64,000 nt of DNA. It comes from an uncultured Clostridia bacterium. Lineage in GTDB: Bacteria > Bacillota > Clostridia > Christensenellales > Borkfalkiaceae. Shown here in pieces: positions 1-8,361 of the stretch (the first letter of the stretch is position 1; every line of letters starts with the position of its first letter). The notes under the pieces were generated by a model. That model did not search any database. It was not told the origin of the DNA and saw nothing but the letters and a program-made list of their open reading frames with translations. A program made the position numbers and the translations under genes. The stretch is from the NCBI GenBank assembly GCA_944376295.1, contig CALWCE010000006.1:1-64000 (forward strand), in the 5' to 3' direction.

Positions 1-198
1 GTCACCGATTACGGCGCCGACCGCTATCTCGTCCTCTTCGACTTTGCCGACTACGTCCGCGCCAAGCTCGAGCTTCTGCATGACTACGGCACGGAGGACT
101 TCGACAGGAAGTGCCTTCACAACATGGCGGCGGCGGGCAAGTTCTCCGCCGACCGTTCGGTCACCGACTACGCAAACCTCATCTGGAATTTAAAGTAA
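1..198 (+). CDS. glgP: Glycogen/starch phosphorylase, C-terminal end (partial)
   Basis: The first 65 codons are open in frame 1 and end in TAA at 196-198. The peptide contains DRYLVLFDFADYV and ends with AGKFSADRSVTDYANLIW, which matches the C-terminal segment of glycogen/maltodextrin phosphorylases: the 'AGKFSSDRTI..YA..IW' signature before the last helix. The enzyme releases glucose-1-phosphate from alpha-glucans with PLP. The PLP lysine and active site lie outside the window, so only the tail is visible. A strong hairpin terminator follows directly, making this the last gene of its transcript. Confidence 0.85.
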   Translation, partial: VTDYGADRYLVLFDFADYVRAKLELLHDYGTEDFDRKCLHNMAAAGKFSADRSVTDYANLIWNLK

Positions 199-210
199 AT
201 CTTCTGCAAG

Positions 211-243
211 AAAAGAGCGCTCCCATCGCGGAAGCGCTCTTTT
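211..243. terminator. Bidirectional intrinsic terminator
   Basis: AAAAGAGCGCT pairs with AGCGCTCTTTT, giving an A-tract, stem and T-tract that can stop transcription from both sides. It sits between the glgP end and the convergent 260-1063 gene. Confidence 0.8.
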
Positions 244-259
244 GTTGTGTTCGCCGTGT

Positions 260-1063
260 TTAGAGTGAGAAGGGAACGGAGATGCTGAATGTATGGACAA
301 GTTCTTGCTTGTGTTCCGCCCCGTCGGTGTATATAAGCGTCTCCCACAGACCGCCGGGGAGCCGACGCTGAGCGGACAGGGTGTGCGTAAATTCAAAAGT
401 AAGCACATCTTCGCGGCTCTCCTGCGGGAAGGCTTCTACAAGGAAGGTCGTTTGCATGATGCGCGTAGCCTTCTTGTCGGCGTCGCCGCTGCCTGCCTCA
501 AATTCCCGGCTTGTCGTTACGGTCTCATCGGGAACATCCATAGGGGAGGAAGAGTCGTAGAATCGTGTGCCGTCCCATTCTGCTAAGTCTGTTTCGCTGC
601 CTGCATAACGCCAGGTGCTTCGCGGAATGACAATGCAGTGTCCTGCTTCGCCGTTGTCCGTCACAGAAACCGTCATCGTGCCGCCTTTCAGGCAGGCGTC
701 TTCATAATAGGGGACACCTTCTGCAAGTTCAAAGTCATTTTTGGCGGCGATATAGCCGGGGGTAAAATCAACGGAAAATTTGACGAGATATAGATTGCTG
801 TCTTCCGTATGCGCCGCCCGCGAGATATTGAATTCAAGATAGCTGTATCCCCAGGCGCAATCGATGCCCTGCACGGGGCCGTCGTTGACGGCGATCATCG
901 CAAATTCATCGATCTCCGTTTCGCCAGGGGTCAGCAGCCGATAAGCAAAGGGCGGCGTTTCCTGCTGCTGGGGTGGGGGAACGCTGTTGCCGGCGGTAAA
1001 GGCTGCCGCAGGACCAAAGAAAATCAGGACTGCCGATACGAGCCAGATGAAAAACCCAATCAC
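260..1063 (-). CDS. Exported protein of unknown function
   Basis: 267 aa. I chose a GTG start at 1063 because GGAGG lies seven bases upstream. Residues 1-22 form a hydrophobic export segment (GFFIWLVSAVLIFFGPAAAF) followed by a proline/glutamine-rich linker (PPPQQQETPP). The rest is soluble, beta-rich-looking and acidic, with two cysteines in the middle, suggesting an extracytoplasmic domain anchored by an uncleaved or signal-type helix. I recognise no family. It is transcribed alone and ends into the glgP terminator. Confidence 0.6.
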   Translation of the reverse strand: MIGFFIWLVSAVLIFFGPAAAFTAGNSVPPPQQQETPPFAYRLLTPGETEIDEFAMIAVNDGPVQGIDCAWGYSYLEFNISRAAHTEDSNLYLVKFSVDFTPGYIAAKNDFELAEGVPYYEDACLKGGTMTVSVTDNGEAGHCIVIPRSTWRYAGSETDLAEWDGTRFYDSSSPMDVPDETVTTSREFEAGSGDADKKATRIMQTTFLVEAFPQESREDVLTFEFTHTLSAQRRLPGGLWETLIYTDGAEHKQELVHTFSISVPFSL

Positions 1064-1130
1064 GCTGCACCTCCGTTTTGATTTGCCTCTATTATATCAT
1101 TTCAAGAATCGTTTGTCAATTATTATTTTG

Positions 1131-1166
1131 AAAAAAGCGCTCCCATCCTCGGGGAGCGCTCTTTTG
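1131..1166. terminator. Bidirectional intrinsic terminator
   Basis: AAAGCGCTCCC pairs with GGGAGCGCT and is followed by CTTTT; an A-run precedes it. It serves the minus-strand gene at 1181-1708 and resembles the terminators at 211 and 1790. Confidence 0.75.
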
Positions 1167-1180
1167 CTTTCGAATGGATA

Positions 1181-1708
1181 TTACAGCACCGCAGCGAACG
1201 CCGCAGCCGCCGCGCCCTGCGTGGCGTTGAGCAGCAGCACGACGATGACGAACCACAGCCCGACCCAAACGGCATTGGCGAGCGCGATGATGACGATCTG
1301 CAGCAGCAGGCGCAGCGCAAAGTTCATCTTAGAGCGGGCGATCGTCATATTGAAGACGGCGGCGAGGAAGCAGCACAGCGCGCTGAAAAATCCGCCGACC
1401 GCCCCGCAGAAGATGACGCCGGGCAGGATGCCGACAAGGGAGAGGACGAGGATCACCCAATCATACCACATGTTTTGGGCGAGGACGACGGTCTCCTTGG
1501 GGTCGGAGATCTCCACTTTCACACCGCTGATAAAACTGCCCTGCACGGTGTAGAAGGTCGCCTTTCCGTCCGCCGCCGTAAAGCTGAATTGCTTTTTGCC
1601 GATCTTCGTAGCGGGCGTTCCGTTGATGATGAGCGCCTTTTTGCCCGTCCAAAAGTTTTCCTGGTATAAAATGGCGGTCCCGTTTTTGCTTGCAGACGAA
1701 AGTTCCAT
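1181..1708 (-). CDS. Small integral membrane protein of unknown function
   Basis: 175 aa with GGGAGGG upstream of the ATG. The N-terminal half (about 1-75) is soluble and beta-like (TGKKALIINGTPATKIGKK). The C-terminal half has three or four hydrophobic helices (about 80-105, 108-125, 132-160) and an alanine-rich end. No catalytic motif is visible. It is monocistronic between two near-identical hairpin terminators. A soluble domain fused to a small membrane bundle suggests a cell-envelope role, but no function can be assigned. Confidence 0.6.
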   Translation of the reverse strand: MELSSASKNGTAILYQENFWTGKKALIINGTPATKIGKKQFSFTAADGKATFYTVQGSFISGVKVEISDPKETVVLAQNMWYDWVILVLSLVGILPGVIFCGAVGGFFSALCCFLAAVFNMTIARSKMNFALRLLLQIVIIALANAVWVGLWFVIVVLLLNATQGAAAAAFAAVL

Positions 1709-1789
1709 AAAATTCCCTCCCTTATGATCTATGTTTCAATGATATCACCGCCGCGCGCCGTTGTCAATACCTGAAACAAAAAAACTTTG

Positions 1790-1822
1790 AAAAAAGCGCT
1801 CCCATCGTGGGAGCGCTCTTTC
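1790..1822. terminator. Bidirectional intrinsic terminator
   Basis: AAAGCGCTCCC, a four-base loop, then GGGAGCGCTCTTT. It follows ridA on the minus strand. Confidence 0.75.
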
Positions 1823-1837
1823 TATTCAAAACAAAAC

Positions 1838-2221
1838 TTATTCCTGCGGTTCGACTTCGGCGATGACTTCAACCTCGGCTAAAACGCCCTTCGGAAGCGC
1901 CTTCACCGCCACGCACGAGCGCGCGGGTCTTCCCGTAAAGTATTCGCCGTACACCGCGTTGAACGCCGCAAAGTCGCCCATGTCGGCAAGGAAACAGGTC
2001 GTCTTTATCACGCGCTCCAACGAGGAGCCCGCCGCTTCCAGCACCGCTTTCAAATTCTCGCAGATGCGCTGCGTCTGTTCGGCAATGCCGCCTTCCACGA
2101 CTTCGCCCGTCTTGGGGTCGATGGCGATCTGCCCCGACGTAAAGAGCAAACCACCCGTCCTCACCGCCTGCGAATAGGGCCCGATGGCTTCGGGCGCATC
2201 CGCCGTATAAATTTTCTGCAT
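1838..2221 (-). CDS. ridA: Reactive imine deaminase RidA
   Basis: 127 aa, a full-length Rid/YjgF/UK114 protein; family members are about 125-130 aa trimers. It hydrolyses 2-aminoacrylate and 2-iminobutyrate, the reactive products of PLP dehydratases. Visible signatures are IGPYSQAV near the N-terminus, TSGQIAIDP, the substrate arginine in GRPARSCVAV (R101) and the glutamate near the C-terminus (E118). The ATG at 2221 is chosen over the longer frame because GGAGG precedes it with good spacing. The next gene upstream is ilvA, whose product makes exactly the RidA substrate. Confidence 0.95.
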   Translation of the reverse strand: MQKIYTADAPEAIGPYSQAVRTGGLLFTSGQIAIDPKTGEVVEGGIAEQTQRICENLKAVLEAAGSSLERVIKTTCFLADMGDFAAFNAVYGEYFTGRPARSCVAVKALPKGVLAEVEVIAEVEPQE

Positions 2222-2357
2222 ATTTGACCTCCAACTTATTTTGTTCAACGCCGCCCCATGGGCGGGGTATTATTTTGTCCGGCGCTGTCCTCGCTTCGGG
2301 CAGCCCTTCCGTTCAGCGCCGCCCCTTTGTCCGTGGCGGCTTTTCAAATGCGCCTCT

Positions 2358-3554
2358 TTATTCGATGATCTTGAACCCCGCGTCCTCGAGCTCCTTGCGG
2401 ATGAGGGCGATGTGCCCGAAGTCCTTGGTCTCCATGTCGATGCGAAGGGAACAGCCGATGACGTCGCTGCCCGCGTGCGCGTGCTCGTGGTGGACGCCGA
2501 CGACGTTCGCCCCGCATCTTGCGATGATCTCGGAAACGGCGACGAGCTGCCCCGGCTTATCCAGAAGTTCGATGTTGAGCGTGCACATCCTGCCCGTCAT
2601 CAGAAGGCCTCTCTGGATGACGCGGCTCAAGATGGTGACGTCGATATTGCCGCCCGAAATGAGGCAGCACACCTTCTTGCCCGCAAGGTGGGGGAGCTTC
2701 CCTGCCATCACGGCGGCAAGGGGCGTCGCGCCTGCGCCCTCCGCGATCATCTTCTGCTTTTCGATGAGCGTTAAAATGGCGGCGGCGATCTCGTCGTCCG
2801 TCACGGTGATCACATCGTCCACATATTCTTTGCACAGCTCAAAGGTGAGGTGCCCCGGCTGTTTCACCGCGATGCCGTCTGCAATGGTCGAGACGGAGGG
2901 GAGCGTCTCGATGGCGCCGTCGTGCAGCGAATTTGCCATAGAGGGCGCGCCCGCCGCCTGTACGCCGTAAATTTTCACGCGCGGATTGATGCTCTTGACG
3001 GCGAACGCCACGCCCGCGATGAGCCCGCCTCCGCCGATGGGCACCACGATGGCGTCCACGTCGGGCAGCTGCTGCAAAATTTCAAGGCCGATGGTCCCCT
3101 GGCCCGCGATGACGTCCTCGTCGTCGAAGGGGTGGATGAAGGTGTAGTTATGCTCTTTCTGAAGTTCGAGCGCGCGGTTGTAAGCGTCGTCATAGACGCC
3201 GGGCACAAGGCAGATCTCCGCCCCGTACGAGCGCGTCGCTTCCACTTTGGAGATGGGCGCGCCTTCGGGCAGGCAGATGACGGCGGGGATATGGTTCTTC
3301 TGCGCCGCAAGCGCCACGCCCTGCGCGTGATTGCCCGCCGAGCAGGCGATGACGCCGTGCGACTTCGCCTCGTCGGAGAGCTGCGAAATTTTATAGTACG
3401 CGCCCCTCAGCTTGAAGGAGCCCGTCCGCTGCAAGTTCTCCGTCTTGAGGTAGATCTTTGCCTCCGAGGGGATGCTCGCGCGGATGACGGCGGTAGTGAG
3501 TGCCGCTTCATGGAGGACGCGCTGCGCGTCTTTGACTTTATCGAGTGTAAGCAT
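2358..3554 (-). CDS. ilvA: Threonine ammonia-lyase (threonine dehydratase)
   Basis: 398 aa, the single-ACT-domain type common in Clostridia. It deaminates threonine to 2-oxobutyrate, feeding isoleucine synthesis or catabolism. The PLP lysine is K48 in GSFKLRG; the phosphate-binding loop GGGGLIAG lies near 172-179; an ACT-type regulatory domain fills about 325-398 (LDKPGQLVAVSEIIARCGANVV). The gene is followed on the same strand by ridA about 135 bases away. A second branched-chain function, acetolactate synthase, sits on the mobile island at 51-53 kb. Biosynthetic ilvA and catabolic tdcB of this length cannot be separated by sequence alone. Confidence 0.93.
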   Translation of the reverse strand: MLTLDKVKDAQRVLHEAALTTAVIRASIPSEAKIYLKTENLQRTGSFKLRGAYYKISQLSDEAKSHGVIACSAGNHAQGVALAAQKNHIPAVICLPEGAPISKVEATRSYGAEICLVPGVYDDAYNRALELQKEHNYTFIHPFDDEDVIAGQGTIGLEILQQLPDVDAIVVPIGGGGLIAGVAFAVKSINPRVKIYGVQAAGAPSMANSLHDGAIETLPSVSTIADGIAVKQPGHLTFELCKEYVDDVITVTDDEIAAAILTLIEKQKMIAEGAGATPLAAVMAGKLPHLAGKKVCCLISGGNIDVTILSRVIQRGLLMTGRMCTLNIELLDKPGQLVAVSEIIARCGANVVGVHHEHAHAGSDVIGCSLRIDMETKDFGHIALIRKELEDAGFKIIE

Positions 3555-3729
3555 ACCGTTGCCCTTGCGCCGCCCGCCGCACGGTCGGGACTTGCGCGCT
3601 TATGCGCATAAAACTGCGTAAATTCGTGTCGAACGGTATTATTATACGTTCTTTTTGCGGGAAAGTCAACAAAATGGGGGAGCCGCCGCCCCTCCTTCGC
3701 AATTTTTCCCGCATTCCCGCCGATTGCAC

Positions 3730-3758
3730 TTGCAAAACCGCGGTAAAATCGTTATAAT
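3730..3758 (+). promoter_or_regulatory. Sigma-A promoter upstream of lepA
   Basis: TTGCAA, a 17-bp spacer, then TATAAT. It lies about 120 bases before the lepA start, with a hairpin repeat between. Confidence 0.7.
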
Positions 3759-3784
3759 GATTGGGATAGAACACTTCATTATGA

Positions 3785-3846
3785 CCTCCTCTTCGGGGAG
3801 GTGGCGCGCTGTCCGACGAACGTCGGCAGCGTGACGGAGGGAGTAA
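3785..3846 (+). repeat. Modular hairpin repeat, copy 1
   Basis: CCTCCTCTTCGGGGAGG hairpin, then a second stem with CGCTG..CCGAC pairing with GTCGG..CAGCG, then GTGACGGAGGGAGTAA. It has the same layout as copies near 12.1, 22.0, 27.9 and 30.0 kb. It lies in the lepA 5' leader. Confidence 0.8.
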
Positions 3847-3878
3847 AAGATCTCCCGCTAACACTTTCAGGAACACCT

Positions 3879-5690
3879 ATGGCATCACCCAACCGCAATT
3901 TACGCAATTTCTGCATCATCGCCCACATCGACCACGGCAAATCGACCATCGCCGACCGCATCATGGAGCTCACCGGGCAGGTGAGCAAGCGCGACATGGA
4001 AGAACAGCTCCTCGACAGCATGGACATCGAGCGCGAGCGCGGCATCACCATCAAACTCACGCCCGTGAGGATGTACTACACCGCCCTCGACGGCGAGGAG
4101 TACGAGCTCAATCTCATCGATACCCCCGGCCACGTCGACTTCACCTACGAAGTCAGCCGCTCGCTCGCCGCGTGCGAGGGGGCGATCCTTGTCGTCGACG
4201 CGACGCAGGGCGTGGAGGCGCAGACGCTCGCCAACGTCTACTTGGCGCTCGAAAACGATCTCGAGATCGTTCCCGTCATCAACAAGATCGACCTGCAGTC
4301 CGCCCGCATCGACGAGTGCAGGAAGGAGATCGAGGACGTCATCGGGCTCGACGCCGAAAACTGCCCCTGCGTCTCCGCCAAGGAAGGCACCAACATCCGC
4401 GATATTCTGGAAGCCGTCGTCAGGCAAGTGCCGCCCCCCTCGGGCGATACCGAAGCCCCCCTGAAAGCGCTCGTCTTCGACAGCTATTACGACAACTACA
4501 AGGGCGTCATCCTCTTCGTCCGCCTCAAAGACGGCACCTGCAAGGTGGGGGATAAGATCAAGTCCTTTAATTCGGACAAGGTGTACGACGTCACCGAAGT
4601 GGGGGCGTTCGCGCCGCACTTACAGCCCAAAGAAAAGCTGGCGGCGGGGGAAGTCGGCTATATCGCCGCCTCCATCAAGTCCATCGAGGACGTCGCCGTC
4701 GGCGATACGGTGACGTTTGCCGACCGCCCCGCGCCCCAACCGCTCCCCGGTTACAAAAAGGTGCAGCCCGTCGTCTTCTGCGGCATCTATCCCCTCGACG
4801 GCAGCAAATTTTTAGACCTCAAAGAGGCGATCTTGAAGCTCAAGCTCAACGACGCTGCGCTCACCTTCGAGCCCGATAATTCGGTGGCGCTCGGCTTCGG
4901 CTTCCGCTGCGGCTTTTTGGGGCTGCTGCATATGGAGATCATCCAGGAGCGCATCGAACGCGAGTTCAACCTCGACATCATCACGACGGCGCCCTCCGTC
5001 TCTTACCGCGTCCACAAGACGGACGGCACCGAATTTTTCGTCGATAACCCTTCGCATCTTCCGCCCGTCTCCGAGATCGAGTTCATGGAAGAGCCCATCG
5101 TCAAGGCGGAAGTGTATTCCCCGCCCGATTACTTGGGCGCAATCATGGACTTGTGCCAGGATAAGCGCGGCGTCTTCAAGGATATGACCTATCTCGATCC
5201 CCGCCGCGTCAAGCTCGAATACCGCCTGCCCCTCAACGAGATCGTTTACGACTTCTTCGACGAATTAAAGTCCCGCACCAAGGGATACGCGAGCTTCGAC
5301 TACGAGATCGTGGGGTACGAAAAGAGCAAGCTCGTCCGCCTCGACATCCTCTTGAACGGCGAGATCTGCGACGCGCTCTCCATCATCGTGCATGAAGACA
5401 GGGCATATACGCGCGGCAGGACGCTGTGCGAAAACTTGAAGGACGCCATCCCGCGCCAGCTCTTTGAAATTCCCGTGCAGGCGGCGGTGGGGGGCAAGAT
5501 CATCGCCCGCGAGACGGTGAAGGCGGTGAGAAAAGACGTCCTCGCCAAGTGTTACGGTGGCGACATCACGCGCAAGAAGAAGCTCCTCGAAAAGCAGAAA
5601 GAGGGCAAGAAGCGCATGCGCAAGATCGGCACCGTGGAAGTCCCCTCCGAAGTGTTCATGGAAATTCTCAAAACCAACAAAGACAAGTAA
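3879..5690 (+). CDS. lepA: Elongation factor 4 (LepA), translational GTPase
   Basis: 603 aa, the usual length. EF4 is a ribosome-associated GTPase that remodels or back-translocates stalled ribosomes. G1 is AHIDHGKST (15-23), G3 is DTPGH and G4 is NKID. The C-terminal LepA-specific domain is present, ending in lysine-rich [19 protein letters not shown]. The ATG at 3879 has AGGA upstream and gives the family N-terminus ([17 protein letters not shown]). A longer in-frame start at 3801 lies inside the hairpin repeat and is rejected. In many Clostridia lepA is followed by hemW; here a repeat array and two small genes intervene. Confidence 0.97.
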   Translation: MASPNRNLRNFCIIAHIDHGKSTIADRIMELTGQVSKRDMEEQLLDSMDIERERGITIKLTPVRMYYTALDGEEYELNLIDTPGHVDFTYEVSRSLAACEGAILVVDATQGVEAQTLANVYLALENDLEIVPVINKIDLQSARIDECRKEIEDVIGLDAENCPCVSAKEGTNIRDILEAVVRQVPPPSGDTEAPLKALVFDSYYDNYKGVILFVRLKDGTCKVGDKIKSFNSDKVYDVTEVGAFAPHLQPKEKLAAGEVGYIAASIKSIEDVAVGDTVTFADRPAPQPLPGYKKVQPVVFCGIYPLDGSKFLDLKEAILKLKLNDAALTFEPDNSVALGFGFRCGFLGLLHMEIIQERIEREFNLDIITTAPSVSYRVHKTDGTEFFVDNPSHLPPVSEIEFMEEPIVKAEVYSPPDYLGAIMDLCQDKRGVFKDMTYLDPRRVKLEYRLPLNEIVYDFFDELKSRTKGYASFDYEIVGYEKSKLVRLDILLNGEICDALSIIVHEDRAYTRGRTLCENLKDAIPRQLFEIPVQAAVGGKIIARETVKAVRKDVLAKCYGGDITRKKKLLEKQKEGKKRMRKIGTVEVPSEVFMEILKTNKDK

Positions 5691-5700
5691 TTTCCCCTTA

Positions 5701-6230
5701 GCCTCCCCTGTGTAAGGGGCGAGCAAATGCTTTCTTGTCTTTCAGGGCTCCCGCAAAAATCGCGTAGCGAGTTTTGCGGGAAGAGGAGCGGCAGGCATAT
5801 AAGGTCATGCGGCAAACGAAGCGCGCCGCAGACCAAACCGCCTTGCCGCGACGAGGTGTGGCTTTTTGCCATTTGCGAGCTTGGGAATGCCCCATTGTTC
5901 GCGCCGATATAGGGCTCCCGCGCAGATGCGAAGCAGATGCGTGGGAAGAGGAGACGCAAGCCGAGCGGTCAAGCCGCGAGGAACGCAGCGGCGGATCTGC
6001 GAGCTTTGCGGCGACGAGAGCGCGGGCTCTACCGCGCGAGACGGTGGCGCGACATCCGAAGCTTGCTTCGGTGTCGTGACGGAAGGGTTGTTTTATCCTC
6101 ATTTTAGGCGCCTCCCCCGGGGTCCCCAAAAAAAGACAAAGTGTTTTTTTGGGGTGGGTTTGGGGGAGCTGTCGCGGCGTTCGGCTGTAAGCCGACACCG
6201 AGACTGAGGGAGTAAAAAAGAGTAAACAAG
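5701..6230 (+). repeat. Long array of modular hairpin repeats (no gene)
   Basis: This 580-base gap between lepA and the GNAT gene contains no credible gene. It strings together several modules that recur elsewhere: GGGGCGAGCAAATGCTTTC (shared with 29.8 and 37.0 kb), CTCCCGCAAAAATCGCG (37.0 kb), AAGCCGCGAGGAACGCAGCGG (33.2 kb), CCGCGCGAGACGGTGG (22.1, 28.1, 29.9 kb), the CGACA..CCGAAGC/GCTTCGG..TGTCG hairpin, GGGTCCCCAAAAAAAGAC with its complementary TTTTTTTGGGG, and terminal ACTGAGGGAGTAAA. Most modules can fold into stems. Confidence 0.75.
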
Positions 6231-6272
6231 AAAGCGAGGGAGTCAATCTCCCGACCGCACTTTATCACGCCT

Positions 6273-6827
6273 ATGTTACGCCGAGCAACTTTTCGGGATT
6301 ATCCCGCCATGCTGCAGATCTATGCGCCCTATGTGGAGCACACGACGGTCTCCGCCGAATACTTCGCGCCCTCGCCCGCAACGTTCGCGGCGCGCATGGA
6401 AGCCCTCAGAACTAAATTCCCCGTCCTTGTCTTCGAAAAGGAAGGGGAAATTTTGGGGTACGCCTATCTCGCGCCCGCCTTCGAGCGCCGCGCCTTTTCG
6501 TGGGACTGCGATCTCTCCGTCTATGTCCGCAGGGATGCCCGCGGCGGCGGCATCGGCACGAAGCTCGAAGGGGCGTGTGCCCGCATCGCCAAGGAGCTCG
6601 GTTACCGCCGCATCTATGCCCTCGTCACGGGGGAGAACGGCGCGAGCATCGCTTTCCACAAGCGGGCGGGCTATCATGTCGCTGCGGAGCTTCCCGAAGC
6701 GCTCTTCAAGCAGGGTCGCTGGATGTCTCTTGTCTGGTTGGAAAAAGAGGTGAACGCCCCCGCATGCGCTGCCTCGTTCCCGCGCCCTCTCTCCGCGCTC
6801 CCCGCGCACATTTGGGAGGAATTATGA
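6273..6827 (+). CDS. GNAT N-acetyltransferase, phosphinothricin-acetyltransferase-like
   Basis: 184 aa. It resembles the Pat/Bar/YncA branch of GNAT enzymes, which acetylate amino groups of small molecules with acetyl-CoA. Family features are the start LRRATFRDYPAMLQIYAPYV, the acetyl-CoA loop RRDARGGGIGTKL (about 87-99) and the late ENGASIAFHKRAGYH segment. The last 20 residues extend beyond the normal fold. The stop overlaps the next ATG by four bases, so the two genes are translationally coupled. The true substrate is unknown. Confidence 0.8.
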   Translation: MLRRATFRDYPAMLQIYAPYVEHTTVSAEYFAPSPATFAARMEALRTKFPVLVFEKEGEILGYAYLAPAFERRAFSWDCDLSVYVRRDARGGGIGTKLEGACARIAKELGYRRIYALVTGENGASIAFHKRAGYHVAAELPEALFKQGRWMSLVWLEKEVNAPACAASFPRPLSALPAHIWEEL

Positions 6828-7138
6828 CCTTCGACGAAGCCGTCTATTCCTATCTTCTCACCGTGCCGAAGGGCAGTGTCGTCACCTACGGGATGATCGC
6901 TTTGGCGATCGGCCATCCCCGCGCCGCAAGGCAGGTGGGGAGCGCCCTTCACCGCAACCCGCGCCCGGGCGAAATTCCCTGCCACCGCGTCGTCAACCGG
7001 GAGGGGCGGCTCGCGCCTGCCTTCGCGTTCGGCGGTCAGCAGGTGCAAGCAGACCTTCTTTTATCGGAAGGCGTTCCCTCGTTCGAGCGGGACGGGCTCT
7101 TGTACGTCGATCTCGACCAATTTCTTTGGAGGCCGTAA
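6824..7138 (+). CDS. MGMT-domain protein, single-domain alkyltransferase-like
   Basis: 104 aa, only the C-terminal DNA-binding/active-site domain of O6-alkylguanine-DNA alkyltransferase. It shows the helix-turn-helix region YGMIALAIGHPRAARQVGSAL, the asparagine hinge RNPRPG and the active-site motif IPCHRVV with its acceptor cysteine intact. Short alkyltransferase-like (ATL) proteins usually replace this Cys with Trp, so this could still transfer alkyl groups or act as a lesion sensor. It overlaps the GNAT gene by four bases and abuts hemW. Confidence 0.8.
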   Translation: MTFDEAVYSYLLTVPKGSVVTYGMIALAIGHPRAARQVGSALHRNPRPGEIPCHRVVNREGRLAPAFAFGGQQVQADLLLSEGVPSFERDGLLYVDLDQFLWRP

Positions 7139-8248
7139 ATGGCAGGCATCTATCTGCATATCCCATTCTGCAAACACAAGTGCACCTACTGCGATTTCAC
7201 TTCCTTCGCGGGCCGTTCCGAATACGCCGAAGCGTACATGGCGTGCCTCATCAAGGAGATCGAGATGTGGGGCGAAAAACTCAAAGAGAAGACGTTCGAT
7301 ACCGTCTATTTTGGCGGCGGCACGCCTTCTTTCATCGACCCGAACTACATCTACGGCGCGATGAACCAGGTCACAAAGTGCTTTCATCTTGCAAAAGACC
7401 CCGAAGTCACCATCGAGATGAACCCCGGCACGGTCAGCGAAAAGAAGATCGAAACGTATCTCCGCGCGGGCATCGACCGCTTCTCGATCGGGCTGCAGAC
7501 CGCCATCGACGAACAGCTCCAAGAGATCGGCCGCATCCACAACGTGCGCGACTATTTATACTGCACCTCGCTCCTGAAAGGGCGCAATTTTTCCGCCGAC
7601 GTCATGCTCGGGCTCAAGGGGCAGACGAAGGAAGACATCCGCAAGACCATCGAGCTCGTCGCGGCGAGCGGCGCAAAGCATGTCTCCATGTACGCCCTCA
7701 CGCCCGAGGACGGCACGCCCATCTACACCGATTATTTGAACGGTGAGCTCCCCGACGGCGACGAGGTGCGCGAAATGTACGATTTCGGCGTCACTCTCCT
7801 GAAAAAGTACGGGTATTTGCGCTACGAGGTGAGCAACTTTGCAAAGCCGGGCTTCGAGAGCCGCCACAACCTCAACTATTGGAAGCGGGGCGAATACATC
7901 GGCATGGGCGTCTCTGCAAGCTCTTTTTTAAGCGGCCACCGCTTCACCAACACCTTCGACCTCGACGAGTACATGAAGTGCATCCTTTCGGGCTTTTTCC
8001 CCGTCCTCACCGACGAAGAGGTGAAGGGGGAGGAGGCGAAGTTCGAATTCGTTATGCTCGCCCTCCGCACAACGCGCGGCATCTCGTCCAAAGAATATAA
8101 AGATGCCTTCGGCAGCGATTGGAAGGAAGACTTCGCAGAGGCCTACCGCAAGACGAAACAGTATTTCATCGAAGAAGGGGATATGACCCGCATCAAAGAC
8201 GAATATCTCTACGTCCAGAACCAGATCCTCGCCGACTATATCCGCTGA
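7139..8248 (+). CDS. hemW: Radical SAM heme chaperone HemW
   Basis: 369 aa. HemW binds heme and an SAM-ligated 4Fe-4S cluster and delivers heme to acceptor proteins; it was long annotated as an oxygen-independent coproporphyrinogen oxidase. The cluster motif is C11-x3-C15-x2-C18 (CKHKCTYC). Also seen are YFGGGTPS, EMNPGTV, the SIGLQT strand and a C-terminal HemW domain (YWKRGEYIGMGVSASSFL). The ATG directly follows the preceding stop, with TTGGAGG upstream, so it belongs to the same operon as the GNAT and MGMT-like genes. Confidence 0.93.
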   Translation: MAGIYLHIPFCKHKCTYCDFTSFAGRSEYAEAYMACLIKEIEMWGEKLKEKTFDTVYFGGGTPSFIDPNYIYGAMNQVTKCFHLAKDPEVTIEMNPGTVSEKKIETYLRAGIDRFSIGLQTAIDEQLQEIGRIHNVRDYLYCTSLLKGRNFSADVMLGLKGQTKEDIRKTIELVAASGAKHVSMYALTPEDGTPIYTDYLNGELPDGDEVREMYDFGVTLLKKYGYLRYEVSNFAKPGFESRHNLNYWKRGEYIGMGVSASSFLSGHRFTNTFDLDEYMKCILSGFFPVLTDEEVKGEEAKFEFVMLALRTTRGISSKEYKDAFGSDWKEDFAEAYRKTKQYFIEEGDMTRIKDEYLYVQNQILADYIR

Positions 8249-8299
8249 ATACTTTTTTCGGTGCTCTGAAGGGCAGGAAAGATTCGTTCAAAACCCACA

Positions 8300-8335
8300 A
8301 ACGCCCCGCGCAAACTTGCGCGGGGCGCGTTCTCT
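8300..8335. terminator. Intrinsic terminator between convergent genes
   Basis: ACGCCCCGCGC pairs with GCGCGGGGCGCGT, followed by TCTCTTAT. It separates hemW from the convergent gene at 8362. Confidence 0.7.
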
Positions 8336-8361
8336 TATCGCCTCATCAATATCCATTTTCC

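Noticed and set aside
3801-3878. Extended lepA start
   Set aside because: The upstream codons lie in the hairpin repeat; the ATG at 3879 gives the normal N-terminus and has AGGA.
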